This document shows, in pieces, positions 14,832-22,695 of a stretch of DNA of 31,898 bases; positions within the stretch are counted from its first letter, which is position 1, and each line of letters opens with the position of its first letter. Position numbers and translations under genes: made by a program. The notes beneath the pieces were generated by a model. The model worked only from the letters and a program-made list of their open reading frames with translations, was not told the origin of the DNA and searched no databases. This DNA comes from Candidatus Bipolaricaulota bacterium. Its GTDB lineage: Bacteria; Bipolaricaulota; Bipolaricaulia; UBA7950; UBA9294. Location of the stretch: positions 1 to 31,898 of the forward strand of contig JAUWOJ010000003.1 of assembly GCA_030612175.1 (NCBI GenBank), written 5' to 3'.

Positions 14832-15789
14832 CTCTTCCCTTGGCCTCATCTCTTCCCTCGGCCTCATCTCCTAGCGCGTAGCCCAACTCCCTTAGACGAT
14901 CCTCGACTCTTGCCAAGGACTTAGCGCCAAAACCGTGAATATCGAGCAACTCCTGGCGTGGTCGAGAGATAAGCTTGCCCAGAGTAGTGATTTCCGCTTC
15001 TTTCAGAAGATTGCAGGAACGTCGATCGATCTCCAGCTCTTCCAGGGAAGCACTCAGAGTATCAATGTCCTCCTCCGCTCCTCCCTTGGCAATGCCAAAC
15101 GGATGCTCGCCAAAATCGCTGAACAGATCAGAGTATCGACGCAGGATAGATGCCGCTTCAGACAGCGCCTCCTCCGGCTTAATCCCTCCATCTGTTACTA
15201 TATCAAGGTTCAATTGCTCATATCCGGTACTTCCACCCACCCGTGTCCCTTCAACGGTAAAGTTCACTTGTCTCACAGGGGAAAAGTCTGAATCAATAGG
15301 AATTACAGCCAAAGATGCTTCTTCTAACCTGTTCATTTCCGCCGAGCGGTAGCCAAATCCTGACTCTACTTCTAGCTCCATTTCCAGTCTACCTTGCTCG
15401 TTCAACGTAGCGATGTGTAACTCGGGGTTGGCAATCTCAACTCCCGGAGGCAGATCAATATCCGCGGCTTTCACTTCACACGGACCTTGTTTTTCAATTG
15501 TAAGTCGTTTCAATTCATCGTCATGCAAACGTAAAGAAAGTCCCTTAAGGTTCAGAATAATCTCTAGTACACTCTCTTTAATCCCCTCGATTGTATCATA
15601 CTCGTGGTACACACTGGCAAGATTTACTCGTACCACAGCAGCTCCTGGAATAGAAGACAGGAGAATTCTTCTAAGTGCATTCCCCAGAGTAGTGCCGTGT
15701 CCACGCTCAAGAGGTTGGATAGCAATTCTTCCTTGCGTAGCAGCAAGTTCTTCAACATCTATCCCTTCCGGGAAGACCAATTCATCCAT
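14821..15789 (-). CDS. rpoA: DNA-directed RNA polymerase subunit alpha
   Basis: Scaffold subunit for polymerase assembly and activator contact. The start is ATG 15789, with GGAGG in GCTAGGAGGTTGTTGC upstream, giving 322 residues; a longer frame to 15915 runs through rpsD and is rejected. The N-terminal domain has the invariant GHGTTLGNALRRILLSS. The C-terminal domain is complete, with RRSCNLLKEA matching the RSxNCLK helix that binds UP-element DNA, and HGFGAKSLARVEDRL as its last helices. The last 12 residues are an acidic/basic tail from the tandem repeat. Confidence 0.97.
   Translation of the reverse strand: MDELVFPEGIDVEELAATQGRIAIQPLERGHGTTLGNALRRILLSSIPGAAVVRVNLASVYHEYDTIEGIKESVLEIILNLKGLSLRLHDDELKRLTIEKQGPCEVKAADIDLPPGVEIANPELHIATLNEQGRLEMELEVESGFGYRSAEMNRLEEASLAVIPIDSDFSPVRQVNFTVEGTRVGGSTGYEQLNLDIVTDGGIKPEEALSEAASILRRYSDLFSDFGEHPFGIAKGGAEEDIDTLSASLEELEIDRRSCNLLKEAEITTLGKLISRPRQELLDIHGFGAKSLARVEDRLRELGYALGDEAEGRDEAKGRDEA
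14825..14868 (-). repeat. 18-bp tandem repeat at the rpoA-rplQ junction
   Basis: On the minus strand, GAGATGAGGCCGAGGGAA is followed by GAGATGAGGCCAAGGGAA and a partial third unit, GAGATGAGGC. In the rpoA frame it encodes repeated GRDEA tail residues; in the rplQ frame it repeats MRPREE. Each unit carries an ATG and a purine-rich AGGGAAGAG. Confidence 0.95.
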
Positions 15790-15800
15790 GCAACAACCTC

Positions 15801-16424
15801 CTAGCGAGAATAAAATTCTACAATCAGGTTCGTAGCAATGGTGTATCCGATTTCCTCCACATTGGGAGGAGCAACCACCTGGCACTCCATTGTCTCTAGA
15901 TTCTTTTCCATCCAATTGGGGATCTGCCGTTCTTTGTTTGCCTCTACTATGTCTTTTACTCGATCACGCCGCCCTTTCTTAACAGCAATCGTATCACCCT
16001 CATTCAGTATTGTGGATGGAATATCCAGACTCCGCCCATTGCGTCCGAAGTGGCCGTGTACGATCAATTGACGTGCCTGTGCGCGCGACGAGGCGAAACC
16101 ACACCGATAGACAATATTGTCCAGGCGCTTCTCAAGTATGGCAAGCAAAATATCACCCGTTATTCCTTTCTTGCGCTTTGCCTGTTCCATATAGTTACGA
16201 AACTGTCGCTCGCCAACTCCATAGATTCGTCGAACCTTTTGCTTTTCCCGCAATTGTACTCTGTACCGGCTCATGCGTGATCGACGTTTTTTTGGTCGCT
16301 CGCCCGGCAAGGAAGCATTCCCACTCAGTGCGCAGCTGCGCTTATAACAGCGGTCTCCTTTTAAGAAAAGCTTCTCTCCTTCTCTCCTACACAGCCTACA
16401 TTTTGGGTTTGTGTATCTACCCAT
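15801..16424 (-). CDS. rpsD: 30S ribosomal protein S4, zinc-binding type
   Basis: Primary 16S rRNA binder that nucleates 30S body assembly. The 207-residue protein keeps the N-terminal zinc module C9-x2-C12-x13-C26-x4-C31, so it is the C+ paralogue type. The S4 RNA-binding domain follows (EKRLDNIVYRCGFA, ARQLIVHGHF). ATG 16424 overlaps the rpsK stop as TAATG, with AAGGGGAG upstream. In E. coli S4 represses its own operon; whether it does here cannot be seen. Confidence 0.97.
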   Translation of the reverse strand: MGRYTNPKCRLCRREGEKLFLKGDRCYKRSCALSGNASLPGERPKKRRSRMSRYRVQLREKQKVRRIYGVGERQFRNYMEQAKRKKGITGDILLAILEKRLDNIVYRCGFASSRAQARQLIVHGHFGRNGRSLDIPSTILNEGDTIAVKKGRRDRVKDIVEANKERQIPNWMEKNLETMECQVVAPPNVEEIGYTIATNLIVEFYSR

Positions 16425-16780
16425 TATTTTCTCCCCTTGATAGTACCCTTACTATGGGAAACCGGCGTGACGTTTCTTACTTCACTAACCCGTATGCCTG
16501 AGCCTTTCATGGTTTGAATAACAGCTTGACGGCCTGACCCAGCTCCCTTCATCATCAGAACTGCCGACTGAACACCATATTCCTTCATTTCCCTTACCAA
16601 TGCCTCTGCGGCTATTCGCGCCGCATATGGGGTTCCTTTACGTGATCCCTTATATCCAACGGTCCCTGCGCTCTTCCAGGTAATCGGGTTTCCTTCAACA
16701 TCAGTCAACGTGATGATTGTGTTATTATAGCTTGCATGTACGTGAATCTGTGCCCGTTCAAGCTTAATGTTTTTCGCCAT
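16424..16780 (-). CDS. rpsK: 30S ribosomal protein S11 with atypical C-terminus
   Basis: Platform protein contacting 16S rRNA near the mRNA exit. The 118 residues are shorter than E. coli (129). The core is typical (ASYNNTIITLTD, GSRKGTPYAARIAAE, GPGxGR-like GAGSGRQA, NVTP). After NVTPVSH the usual N-G-C-R-P-P-K segment is missing: the tail reads SKGTIKGRK then stops. Other frames over this stretch do not restore the motif, so a simple frameshift does not explain it. ATG 16780 follows AGAGGTAGGG and lies 2 nt after rpsM. Confidence 0.96.
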   Translation of the reverse strand: MAKNIKLERAQIHVHASYNNTIITLTDVEGNPITWKSAGTVGYKGSRKGTPYAARIAAEALVREMKEYGVQSAVLMMKGAGSGRQAVIQTMKGSGIRVSEVRNVTPVSHSKGTIKGRK

Positions 16781-16782
16781 CC

Positions 16783-17148
16783 CTACCTCTTCTTTCCCGC
16801 TTTAGCTGCTCGAGGCCCCTTCCACGTTCGCGCATTAGACTGGGTCTGCTGTCCACGAACCGGAAGCCGTCTCTTATGGCGAATCCCGCAATAGCAGTTG
16901 ATATCCTTTAATCGCTGAATATTCCCAAAGATTCGGCGCCGCAGGTCACCCTCAACAATGTGCTGTTCCACTTCATGACGCAAACTAGCTATCTCTTTCT
17001 CCGTTAGATCCTTGGCGTGTATATCTGGTGAAATACCTGCCCGCTCAATTATCTCCGCTGCGAGCGAGCGCCCAACACCAAAAATATACGTAAGCCCAAA
17101 CTCAATCCGCTTGCTATTGGGTAGATTAACCCCTGCTATTCGCGCCAT
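16783..17148 (-). CDS. rpsM: 30S ribosomal protein S13
   Basis: Head protein that contacts the P-site tRNA and bridges to the 50S subunit. The 121-residue length is typical. MARIAGVNLPNSKRIEFGLTY opens the protein; the helix-two-turn-helix region and the basic tail RGQQTQSNARTWKGPR are conserved. ATG 17148 follows AGGGGGATAT. It lies 8 nt after rpmJ, in the usual alpha-operon position. Confidence 0.98.
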   Translation of the reverse strand: MARIAGVNLPNSKRIEFGLTYIFGVGRSLAAEIIERAGISPDIHAKDLTEKEIASLRHEVEQHIVEGDLRRRIFGNIQRLKDINCYCGIRHKRRLPVRGQQTQSNARTWKGPRAAKAGKKR

Positions 17149-17156
17149 ATATCCCC

Positions 17157-17270
17157 CTACCCTTGTCTCTGCTTATGCTTAGCATTCTGGCATATAACCA
17201 TAACTCGCCCATTTCGACGGATCACCTTACACTTAGCACAAATCGGTTTTACCGAGCTTCTGACTTTCAT
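17157..17270 (-). CDS. rpmJ: 50S ribosomal protein L36, zinc-binding type
   Basis: Smallest 50S protein, 37 residues. MKVRSSVKPICAKCKVIRR opens it, and the zinc ligands C11, C14, C27 and H32 are all present (C+ type). Start ATG 17270, stop TAG 17157. It sits 19 nt after infA and 8 nt before rpsM, its standard place. No SD is seen in the 19-nt gap, so it may be translated by re-initiation after infA. Confidence 0.97.
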   Translation of the reverse strand: MKVRSSVKPICAKCKVIRRNGRVMVICQNAKHKQRQG

Positions 17271-17289
17271 ATCGACATTGACGTCGCGG

Positions 17290-17532
17290 TTAGCTCTCTC
17301 GGTACACAATACGTCCCTTTGTCACGTCGTACGGCGAAAACTCAACTGTCACGTGGTCTCCTGTCAAGATGCGTATATAATGCTTCCGCATCCGTCCCGA
17401 AATATGGCACAATACAACATGGTTGCTGTTCAGCTTTACCCGAAACATCGAGTTTGGTAGACTTTCAACAACCTCGCCACGTAGACGGATTGCATCTTCC
17501 TTTTTTTTATTGTGTACGTTTGCTCGAGCCAC
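17290..17532 (-). CDS. infA: Translation initiation factor IF-1
   Basis: OB-fold factor occupying the 30S A site during initiation. The body matches IF-1: RLRGEVVESLPNSMFRV, HISGRMRKHYIRIL, SPYDVTKGRIVYR. The start is GTG 17532, giving 80 residues, with a basic N-terminal extension (MARANVHNKKKED) about 8 longer than typical. GGAGG lies 14 nt upstream, rather far, and no ATG is available closer to the family start. It follows map by 7 nt. Confidence 0.95.
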   Translation of the reverse strand: MARANVHNKKKEDAIRLRGEVVESLPNSMFRVKLNSNHVVLCHISGRMRKHYIRILTGDHVTVEFSPYDVTKGRIVYRES

Positions 17533-17539
17533 TACGTCT

Positions 17540-18295
17540 TTACACGCCTCCTCGCGTCAGAACTTCAACGCCATTCTTTGTTAACGCTACAGTATGCTCA
17601 AAATGAGCTGCTAGCGCGCCATGATCCGTTACAACAGTCCATCTGTCGGCAAGCACCTCAACCGTACCGGGAACGGTCTTGGCCATCGGCTCAAGGGCAA
17701 GAACCATTCCAATCTGCAGCCGTGGTCCCTGTCCAGACTCACCGTAATTCAGGATTTGCGGATCTTCATGCAACTCCCGGCCAATCCCATGGCCGGTATA
17801 TTCTCTAACCACATATAGTCCCGCGTCTTCAATACACGATCCGATTGCATGCGAAACGTCAGCCAAACGATTCCCAATGTTAACCATTCCTATCCCTCGC
17901 CACAAGGCCTCTTCGGTCACCTGCATTAGTTTAGCTGCTTTCTCATCAACCTCGCCAATCGGAACGGTAGTAGCCATATCCACATACATTCCACTGCGAT
18001 AGAGCCCAATATCAATCGACAATATGTCCCCTTTCTTCAATTGTCGCTTCAATGATGGAATCCCGTGTACAATCTCCTCATTAATTGAGGTACAGATTGT
18101 TGCGGGAAATCCATACATTCCTCTGAATGCAGGTTCACTCCCAGACTCCCTTATGAGCCTCTCTGCTAACCTATCCAGTTCTCCGGTATTTTGTCCTAGT
18201 GAAACCTGTTCACATACTCTATTGAGCACCGAAGCCAGGATAGCCCCGTTCGCACGCAGTATATCAATCTCAGTAGCTGTTTTCAGAACAATCAT
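17540..18295 (-). CDS. map: Type I methionine aminopeptidase
   Basis: Removes the initiator methionine from nascent proteins. The 251 residues carry all five metal ligands, D95, D106, H169, E202 and E233, plus substrate-site H77. There is no N-terminal zinc-finger extension, so this is the short MAP-Ia form. The start ATG 18295 lies 26 nt inside adk, an unusually long overlap in this operon. Confidence 0.97.
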   Translation of the reverse strand: MIVLKTATEIDILRANGAILASVLNRVCEQVSLGQNTGELDRLAERLIRESGSEPAFRGMYGFPATICTSINEEIVHGIPSLKRQLKKGDILSIDIGLYRSGMYVDMATTVPIGEVDEKAAKLMQVTEEALWRGIGMVNIGNRLADVSHAIGSCIEDAGLYVVREYTGHGIGRELHEDPQILNYGESGQGPRLQIGMVLALEPMAKTVPGTVEVLADRWTVVTDHGALAAHFEHTVALTKNGVEVLTRGGV

Positions 18296-18920
18296 TTACT
18301 AGCAAAGCCATGATCCGCTCAAGTACTTCTTCTGGGGGCAGGTTTCCGTCAATCTCTTGTAGTGTTCCTTGTCTGCGATACAGATCGATCAGCGGCGCAG
18401 TTTGCCGAGTATACACATCAAATCGTTTCCTTATTACACCAGGATGATCATCACTGCGCTGTGACAACTCTCCGTCGCACATATCACAGCGCCCATCCAC
18501 TTGTGGGGGGCTGAATAGCGAATTGCATATTCTTCCACAATCACGGCAGGTGCGACGCGATGAAAGCCGCTTTATTACATCGTCCCGAGAAAGCACTATG
18601 TTTATCGCGATATCTACTGGAGTAACTTCTCCAAGAGCCTTGGCCTGAGTAATCGTACGCGGGAAACCATCCAGTATGAATCCATCAGCCTTGCTTATTT
18701 CCCCCTCGATCATATCAGTGATAAGCTTGTCCGGCACAAGATCGCCACGATCCATCCACTGCTTGGCTTCCTGCCCTAATTGACTTCCACGGCTCACCTC
18801 ATCTCGAAGGATATCACCAGTAGAGAGGTGCACGAGGCCTGTTTTAACAGCAATCATCTTAGCCTGCGTCCCTTTTCCCGCTCCAGGAGGACCGAGAAGC
18901 ACAAGTCTCTTCCGACCCAC
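18270..18920 (-). CDS. adk: Adenylate kinase, zinc-LID type
   Basis: Interconverts ATP and AMP with two ADP. The 216-residue protein has the P-loop GPPGAGKGT (10-18), the NMP-binding STGD, DGFPRT (84-89), and a LID with C125, C128, C145 and C148. This structural zinc site is common in Gram-positive and many thermophilic or deep lineages. The start is GTG 18920, overlapping the secY stop (TAGTG) behind a strong AGGGAGGAGAGG. Confidence 0.97.
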   Translation of the reverse strand: MGRKRLVLLGPPGAGKGTQAKMIAVKTGLVHLSTGDILRDEVSRGSQLGQEAKQWMDRGDLVPDKLITDMIEGEISKADGFILDGFPRTITQAKALGEVTPVDIAINIVLSRDDVIKRLSSRRTCRDCGRICNSLFSPPQVDGRCDMCDGELSQRSDDHPGVIRKRFDVYTRQTAPLIDLYRRQGTLQEIDGNLPPEEVLERIMALLVNDCSENSY

Positions 18921-20206
18921 TAACCTCTCCTCCCTAGGAGCCCACTACCCTTGGTCAAACTCTCATAGTGACGCATCACAAGGTGAGCCTCAATTTGCAT
19001 GATCGTGTCTATCCCAACCCCCACTACAATCAATAACGATGTACCGCCGATTAGGATACTTTGCATTCCGCTCACAGATGAGAATATATACGGCAATACA
19101 GCAATCCCAACCAAGAACACCGCACCGATCAACAGCAACCTGGTAAGCACATCCGATATGTATGTCTCCGTCGCTTTCCCTGGTCGCACTCCTGGGATAA
19201 ACCCTCCTGAATCACGCACATTCTTCGCTACATCCTTCGGATCGAAAACAATTGAACTGTAAAAATACGTGAAGAAGAAAATCAACAAAACATATATCAA
19301 TATGTAACCAGGGCTACCATTACGAATATAGGGCTCCAACCAAGCAAGGGCAGGTACCCATTGAGTAACGGTCATTGGCACAGTCAGCATAGCTGACGCA
19401 AAAATAATCGGGATTACTCCGCCCTGGTTCACGCGAATCGGCAGATGGGAAGTATGTCCCCCGTAAATACGTCGCCCAACAGTTCGCTTCGAGTACTGGA
19501 TTCTGATCTTTCGTTGCCCCTGCTGAATCATAGTTACCCCAGCAATCACTGCAATCAACAGCACCACGAACGCCACTCCCCAAAACGGACTCACTGTTCC
19601 AGCGCTTATCTCAATGTAAGCGTTATAGAACATGGTGGGAAAACGCGCAAGAATCCCAATCATGATAATCATACTAATGCCATTGCCAATTCCGTTTTCA
19701 GTTATCCTTTCCCCAAGCCACATCAAGAAGATAGTCCCGGTGGTCAGTGAAATAATAGAAGTGAGGTAGAACCACAGCCCAGGACTAGCAAGCCCCCAGT
19801 TTATGATAAGCATGCTCATTGCCGCACCCTGGACAGTCGCAAGACCAAGCGTTGCCCAACGGGTATACGTAGTAATCTTCCGCCTTCCTTCACGGCCTTG
19901 CTGCTGTAACTCCTTTAACTTGGGAATAACAGCTGTAAGAAGGCTGAAAATAATCGACGCGTTGATATACGGAGTAACTCCAAGCGCAAACAAAGAGAAT
20001 CTCTGCAGCGCTCCACCAGTAAACATATTCAGAAAATCGAATATTCCGCCGCGCTGTGTAGCGAAGAAATCCTTGAGTGATGCCGAATCCACACCAGGCA
20101 CAGGAATATGCGTTCCCAATCGAAAGACGATTATGGCGCCCAATGTAAACAAAATTCTCTTACGAAGCTCGGGAACTTTAAGTAGATTAGATAGCTTCTC
20201 CCACAT
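18920..20206 (-). CDS. secY: Protein translocase subunit SecY
   Basis: Ten-helix membrane channel of the Sec translocon. The 428 residues match the family. Recognisable are the plug-side GGIFDFLNMFTGG, the cytoplasmic loop with KRTVGRRIYGG and HLPIRVNQGGVIPIIFA, and the ribosome/SecA-binding loop with GFIPGVRPGKATETYI. ATG 20206 lies 2 nt after rplO. Its spc-operon position with adk and map downstream is classical. Confidence 0.98.
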   Translation of the reverse strand: MWEKLSNLLKVPELRKRILFTLGAIIVFRLGTHIPVPGVDSASLKDFFATQRGGIFDFLNMFTGGALQRFSLFALGVTPYINASIIFSLLTAVIPKLKELQQQGREGRRKITTYTRWATLGLATVQGAAMSMLIINWGLASPGLWFYLTSIISLTTGTIFLMWLGERITENGIGNGISMIIMIGILARFPTMFYNAYIEISAGTVSPFWGVAFVVLLIAVIAGVTMIQQGQRKIRIQYSKRTVGRRIYGGHTSHLPIRVNQGGVIPIIFASAMLTVPMTVTQWVPALAWLEPYIRNGSPGYILIYVLLIFFFTYFYSSIVFDPKDVAKNVRDSGGFIPGVRPGKATETYISDVLTRLLLIGAVFLVGIAVLPYIFSSVSGMQSILIGGTSLLIVVGVGIDTIMQIEAHLVMRHYESLTKGSGLLGRRG

Positions 20207-20208
20207 CG

Positions 20209-20655
20209 CTATACCACCTTGACCTTTCCCCCAGCTTCTTCAATCTTCTTCTGTGCTGTCTGAGTGAACCGATGAGCATATACAGTAAGAGGCTTAGTGA
20301 GTTCTCCTCGGCCAAGGACCTTCAGCCTACTGGTTCTCCCCTTGATAATCCTCAACTCCTGGAGTCGTTCAATTGTCACCTTACTCTTTGCCGGGAATCG
20401 CTCTTCTAAGGTGTCGACATTGACACACATGTAGTCAATCCGCCCGTAGTTACTGAATCCTCGCTTGGGAAAACGCATCCACACAGGAGTCTGGCCTCCT
20501 TCATAGCCAAGGCGTGTTCCTCCTCCACTACGTGAATTCTGCCCTTTTGTCCCGCGACCGCTTGCATGTCCGCCCCGCCCAGATCCGTAACCACGGCCAA
20601 CGCGCTTCCGTCGATGCACACTTCCCTTGGTTGGACGCAGGTCCTCAATTCTCAT
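20209..20655 (-). CDS. rplO: 50S ribosomal protein L15
   Basis: Late-assembly 50S protein. The start is ATG 20655, six nt after GGAGG, giving MRIEDLRPTKGS and 148 residues; a frame five codons longer lacks an SD. The Gly/Arg-rich N-terminal extension (RVGRGYGSGRGGHASGRGTKGQ) and the GGQTPVWMRFPKRGF segment are typical. It overlaps rpsE by 11 nt, so no room exists for rpmD, which usually lies between them. Confidence 0.97.
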   Translation of the reverse strand: MRIEDLRPTKGSVHRRKRVGRGYGSGRGGHASGRGTKGQNSRSGGGTRLGYEGGQTPVWMRFPKRGFSNYGRIDYMCVNVDTLEERFPAKSKVTIERLQELRIIKGRTSRLKVLGRGELTKPLTVYAHRFTQTAQKKIEEAGGKVKVV

Positions 20656-21148
20656 CTCGAACCTCCGCACTCACGGCAACGGGCACACCTCGGAGTCGTT
20701 CAATCTCCTGGATACTGCGCAACTGCAACAAGCCATCGACCGCTGCCCGCGCTAAGGTAAGAGGATTAGTTGTCCCCAGGCACTTCGTTAATACGTCCTG
20801 TATTCCCACCAATCGGCAGACAGCTCCCACTGTTACCGCGGCAATTATTCCCGTTCCGGGGTAAGCAGGCTTCAAGAGAACCTTCCCTGCTTTGAATTTT
20901 CCAATCACTGCATGGGAAATCGTTACGCCAGTCAGACCAACCGTTATTACGTGTTTTTCAGCATCTCTGACCGCCTGCTGAATAGCGCCGGGGATCTCAG
21001 TAGTACTTCCCACTCCAACACCTACTCGCCCTTCACGGTCACCAACAACTATGGTCACTCTAAACTTTAGGTTTCGCCCACCTTTTGTGACCTTGCTGAC
21101 GCGTCTGATATCAATAATCTCATTCTCGAATTCCCTTGTGGTGGTCAA
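20645..21148 (-). CDS. rpsE: 30S ribosomal protein S5
   Basis: Decoding-fidelity protein and part of the mRNA entry helicase. The 167 residues include the double-stranded RNA-binding N-terminal domain (RVSKVTKGGRNLKFRV, VGVGVGSTTEIPGAIQQAV) and the C-terminal fold (KPAYPGTGIIA). The start is TTG 21148, overlapping the rplR stop as TTGA, with AAGG close by and GGGAGG 11 nt upstream. No other start suits the family N-terminus. Confidence 0.96.
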   Translation of the reverse strand: MTTTREFENEIIDIRRVSKVTKGGRNLKFRVTIVVGDREGRVGVGVGSTTEIPGAIQQAVRDAEKHVITVGLTGVTISHAVIGKFKAGKVLLKPAYPGTGIIAAVTVGAVCRLVGIQDVLTKCLGTTNPLTLARAAVDGLLQLRSIQEIERLRGVPVAVSAEVRDEN

Positions 21149-21507
21149 AGCCTTAAGCCTCCCTTGCGGCAGCCATCAGCCACCGCAGCAACTACACCAT
21201 GATATATATAGCCGCCGCGATCAAAGACTACTGCCTTGATTCCCTTCTCCAGTGTACGCTTGGCAAGAAGTGCCCCCACCTTTTCCGCTCCAGGAATGTT
21301 GTTCCTTGCTCCCTCTTTTCGTAATTCTTTCCCGTTAGTTGACGCCGACACAAGTGTCCTTCCGTTTTCATCGTCAATCAGCTGGACGTAGATGTGTCGG
21401 AGGCTTTTGCTAACACACAAACGGGGACGCGTACCTGTTCCACTAATCTTTTTCCGAATCCGTTTGTGTCGTTTATCTCGCTCTGCTTTTCGGTTGAATA
21501 CAGCCAT
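21145..21507 (-). CDS. rplR: 50S ribosomal protein L18
   Basis: 5S rRNA-binding protein of the central protuberance. The 120 residues show RIRKKISGTGTRPRLCVSKS, HIYVQLIDDENGRTL and the C-terminal AVVFDRGGYIYHGVVAAVADGCRKGGL, all family hallmarks. ATG 21507 follows AGGGA about 8 nt upstream. It precedes rpsE with a 4-nt overlap. Confidence 0.98.
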   Translation of the reverse strand: MAVFNRKAERDKRHKRIRKKISGTGTRPRLCVSKSLRHIYVQLIDDENGRTLVSASTNGKELRKEGARNNIPGAEKVGALLAKRTLEKGIKAVVFDRGGYIYHGVVAAVADGCRKGGLRL

Positions 21508-21519
21508 CTTTGTTATCCC

Positions 21520-22074
21520 TTACCCAACACCACCGGCGCTTCCCAGTTTGCCGGCCTTAAGGTGTACTTCTTCGTTCTTATATCTGACTCCCTTGCCTTT
21601 GTATGGTTCCGGTTTGCGAAACGCTCGAATCTTTGCCGCGACTTGCCCTACAAGCTGTTTGTCCGCTCCACGGATACTTATCTCGGTCGGACTAGCAACT
21701 TCGATTTCTACTCCCTCAGGAATGGCGTACTCCACCGGCTGGGAATAACCAAGATCAAGGATCAGCTTCTTGCCCTGTAACCGAGCCCGATAACCAAGGC
21801 CCTTCACCAGCAGTTCCTTCTCCCATCGCTGCGATACACCGTGAACCATGTTGGCAACAAGACTCCGATACAAGCCATGAAAAGCGCGATATTCCTTTCC
21901 CTCGCCCTTTCTCGTAACCATTACCTGATCGTCAGTTACAGCAATCTTCACTCTGTCAGACCTGTACGCTTGTGTAAGCCGACCATGTTTTCCCTCCACC
22001 AGCAGAGTTGCGCCCTTTACTCCAACCTTAACACCCTCTGGGATCTGAACCGGGATCTTACCCATCTTAGACAT
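21520..22074 (-). CDS. rplF: 50S ribosomal protein L6
   Basis: 50S protein near the GTPase-associated centre. The 184 residues hold two L6 domains, with the conserved end KPEPYKGKGVRYKNEEVHLKAGK. The start ATG 22074 is supported by AAGGTGAT 7 nt upstream; the later ATG at 22065 is the closer match to MGKIPV-type family starts but lies farther from that SD. Gap to rpsH is 11 nt. Confidence 0.97.
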   Translation of the reverse strand: MSKMGKIPVQIPEGVKVGVKGATLLVEGKHGRLTQAYRSDRVKIAVTDDQVMVTRKGEGKEYRAFHGLYRSLVANMVHGVSQRWEKELLVKGLGYRARLQGKKLILDLGYSQPVEYAIPEGVEIEVASPTEISIRGADKQLVGQVAAKIRAFRKPEPYKGKGVRYKNEEVHLKAGKLGSAGGVG

Positions 22075-22085
22075 CTCGTATCACC

Positions 22086-22493
22086 TTACCATATTTCACA
22101 AAGAACCTCGCCACCAATGCCGCGTTTTTTCGCCTCATGTCCTGCCATAACGCCCTGTGAAGTGGACAGGATGCATATTCCTAATCCTCCAAGCGTCTGC
22201 GGTACTTCACCCGTATTTACGTAAACACGACGGCTGGGCTTACTAACTTGCCTAAGTGCGGTTATTGCCCTTGTGGCCTGACGTCTCTCTCCCGAATACT
22301 TTAGATCTATGCGCAACATTGGTGCATGCTCACCATTTTCGACATCAAATCCCTTAATGTATCCTTCTTGCTTGAGAATGCCGACTATCTTCTCCTTCAT
22401 CTTCGAGTGTGGCACCAAAACCTGGGGATGGAACTTCGCGCTTGCGTTTCGAATACGCGTCAAGATATCAGCAATTGGGTTCTCTATTGTCAT
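22086..22493 (-). CDS. rpsH: 30S ribosomal protein S8
   Basis: Central-domain 16S rRNA binder and, in E. coli, the spc operon repressor. The 135 residues start NPIADILTRIRNA and end with GLGICILSTSQGVMAGHEAKKRGIGGEVLCEIW, nearly the family consensus. ATG 22493 follows GGAGG. A regulatory S8 site in the rplX-rplE region was not assessed structurally. Confidence 0.98.
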   Translation of the reverse strand: MTIENPIADILTRIRNASAKFHPQVLVPHSKMKEKIVGILKQEGYIKGFDVENGEHAPMLRIDLKYSGERRQATRAITALRQVSKPSRRVYVNTGEVPQTLGGLGICILSTSQGVMAGHEAKKRGIGGEVLCEIW

Positions 22494-22501
22494 CCTGCCT
22501 C

Positions 22502-22687
22502 CTACAAGCTTGCTTTTTTTACTCCAGGGATCTCACCTTTATGAGCAAGCTTTCGAAAGCAGAGCCGACAAATCCCAAAATCGCGGATGTACCCATGAGC
22601 GCGCCCACACAAATTACAGCGGCTATAAGCTCTAACTTCATATTTAGGCTTCCTCTTGCTCTTTATTATCAACGCCTTTCTTGCCAT
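22502..22687 (-). CDS. rpsN: 30S ribosomal protein S14, zinc-binding type
   Basis: Short (61 residues) C+ type S14 of the 30S head. Zinc ligands are C24-x2-C27 and C40-x2-C43, in the order RCNLCGR...ICRLCFR. The basic C-terminal KKASL tail is a slight variant of the usual KKASW ending. ATG 22687 follows GGAGGG. It lies between rplE and rpsH as usual. Confidence 0.98.
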   Translation of the reverse strand: MARKALIIKSKRKPKYEVRAYSRCNLCGRAHGYIRDFGICRLCFRKLAHKGEIPGVKKASL

Positions 22688-22695
22688 CTACCCTC

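Noticed and set aside
15790..15915. 42-residue cysteine-rich N-terminal extension of RpoA
   Set aside because: It lies inside rpsD coding sequence in another frame; ATG 15789 has a strong SD and the family N-terminus.
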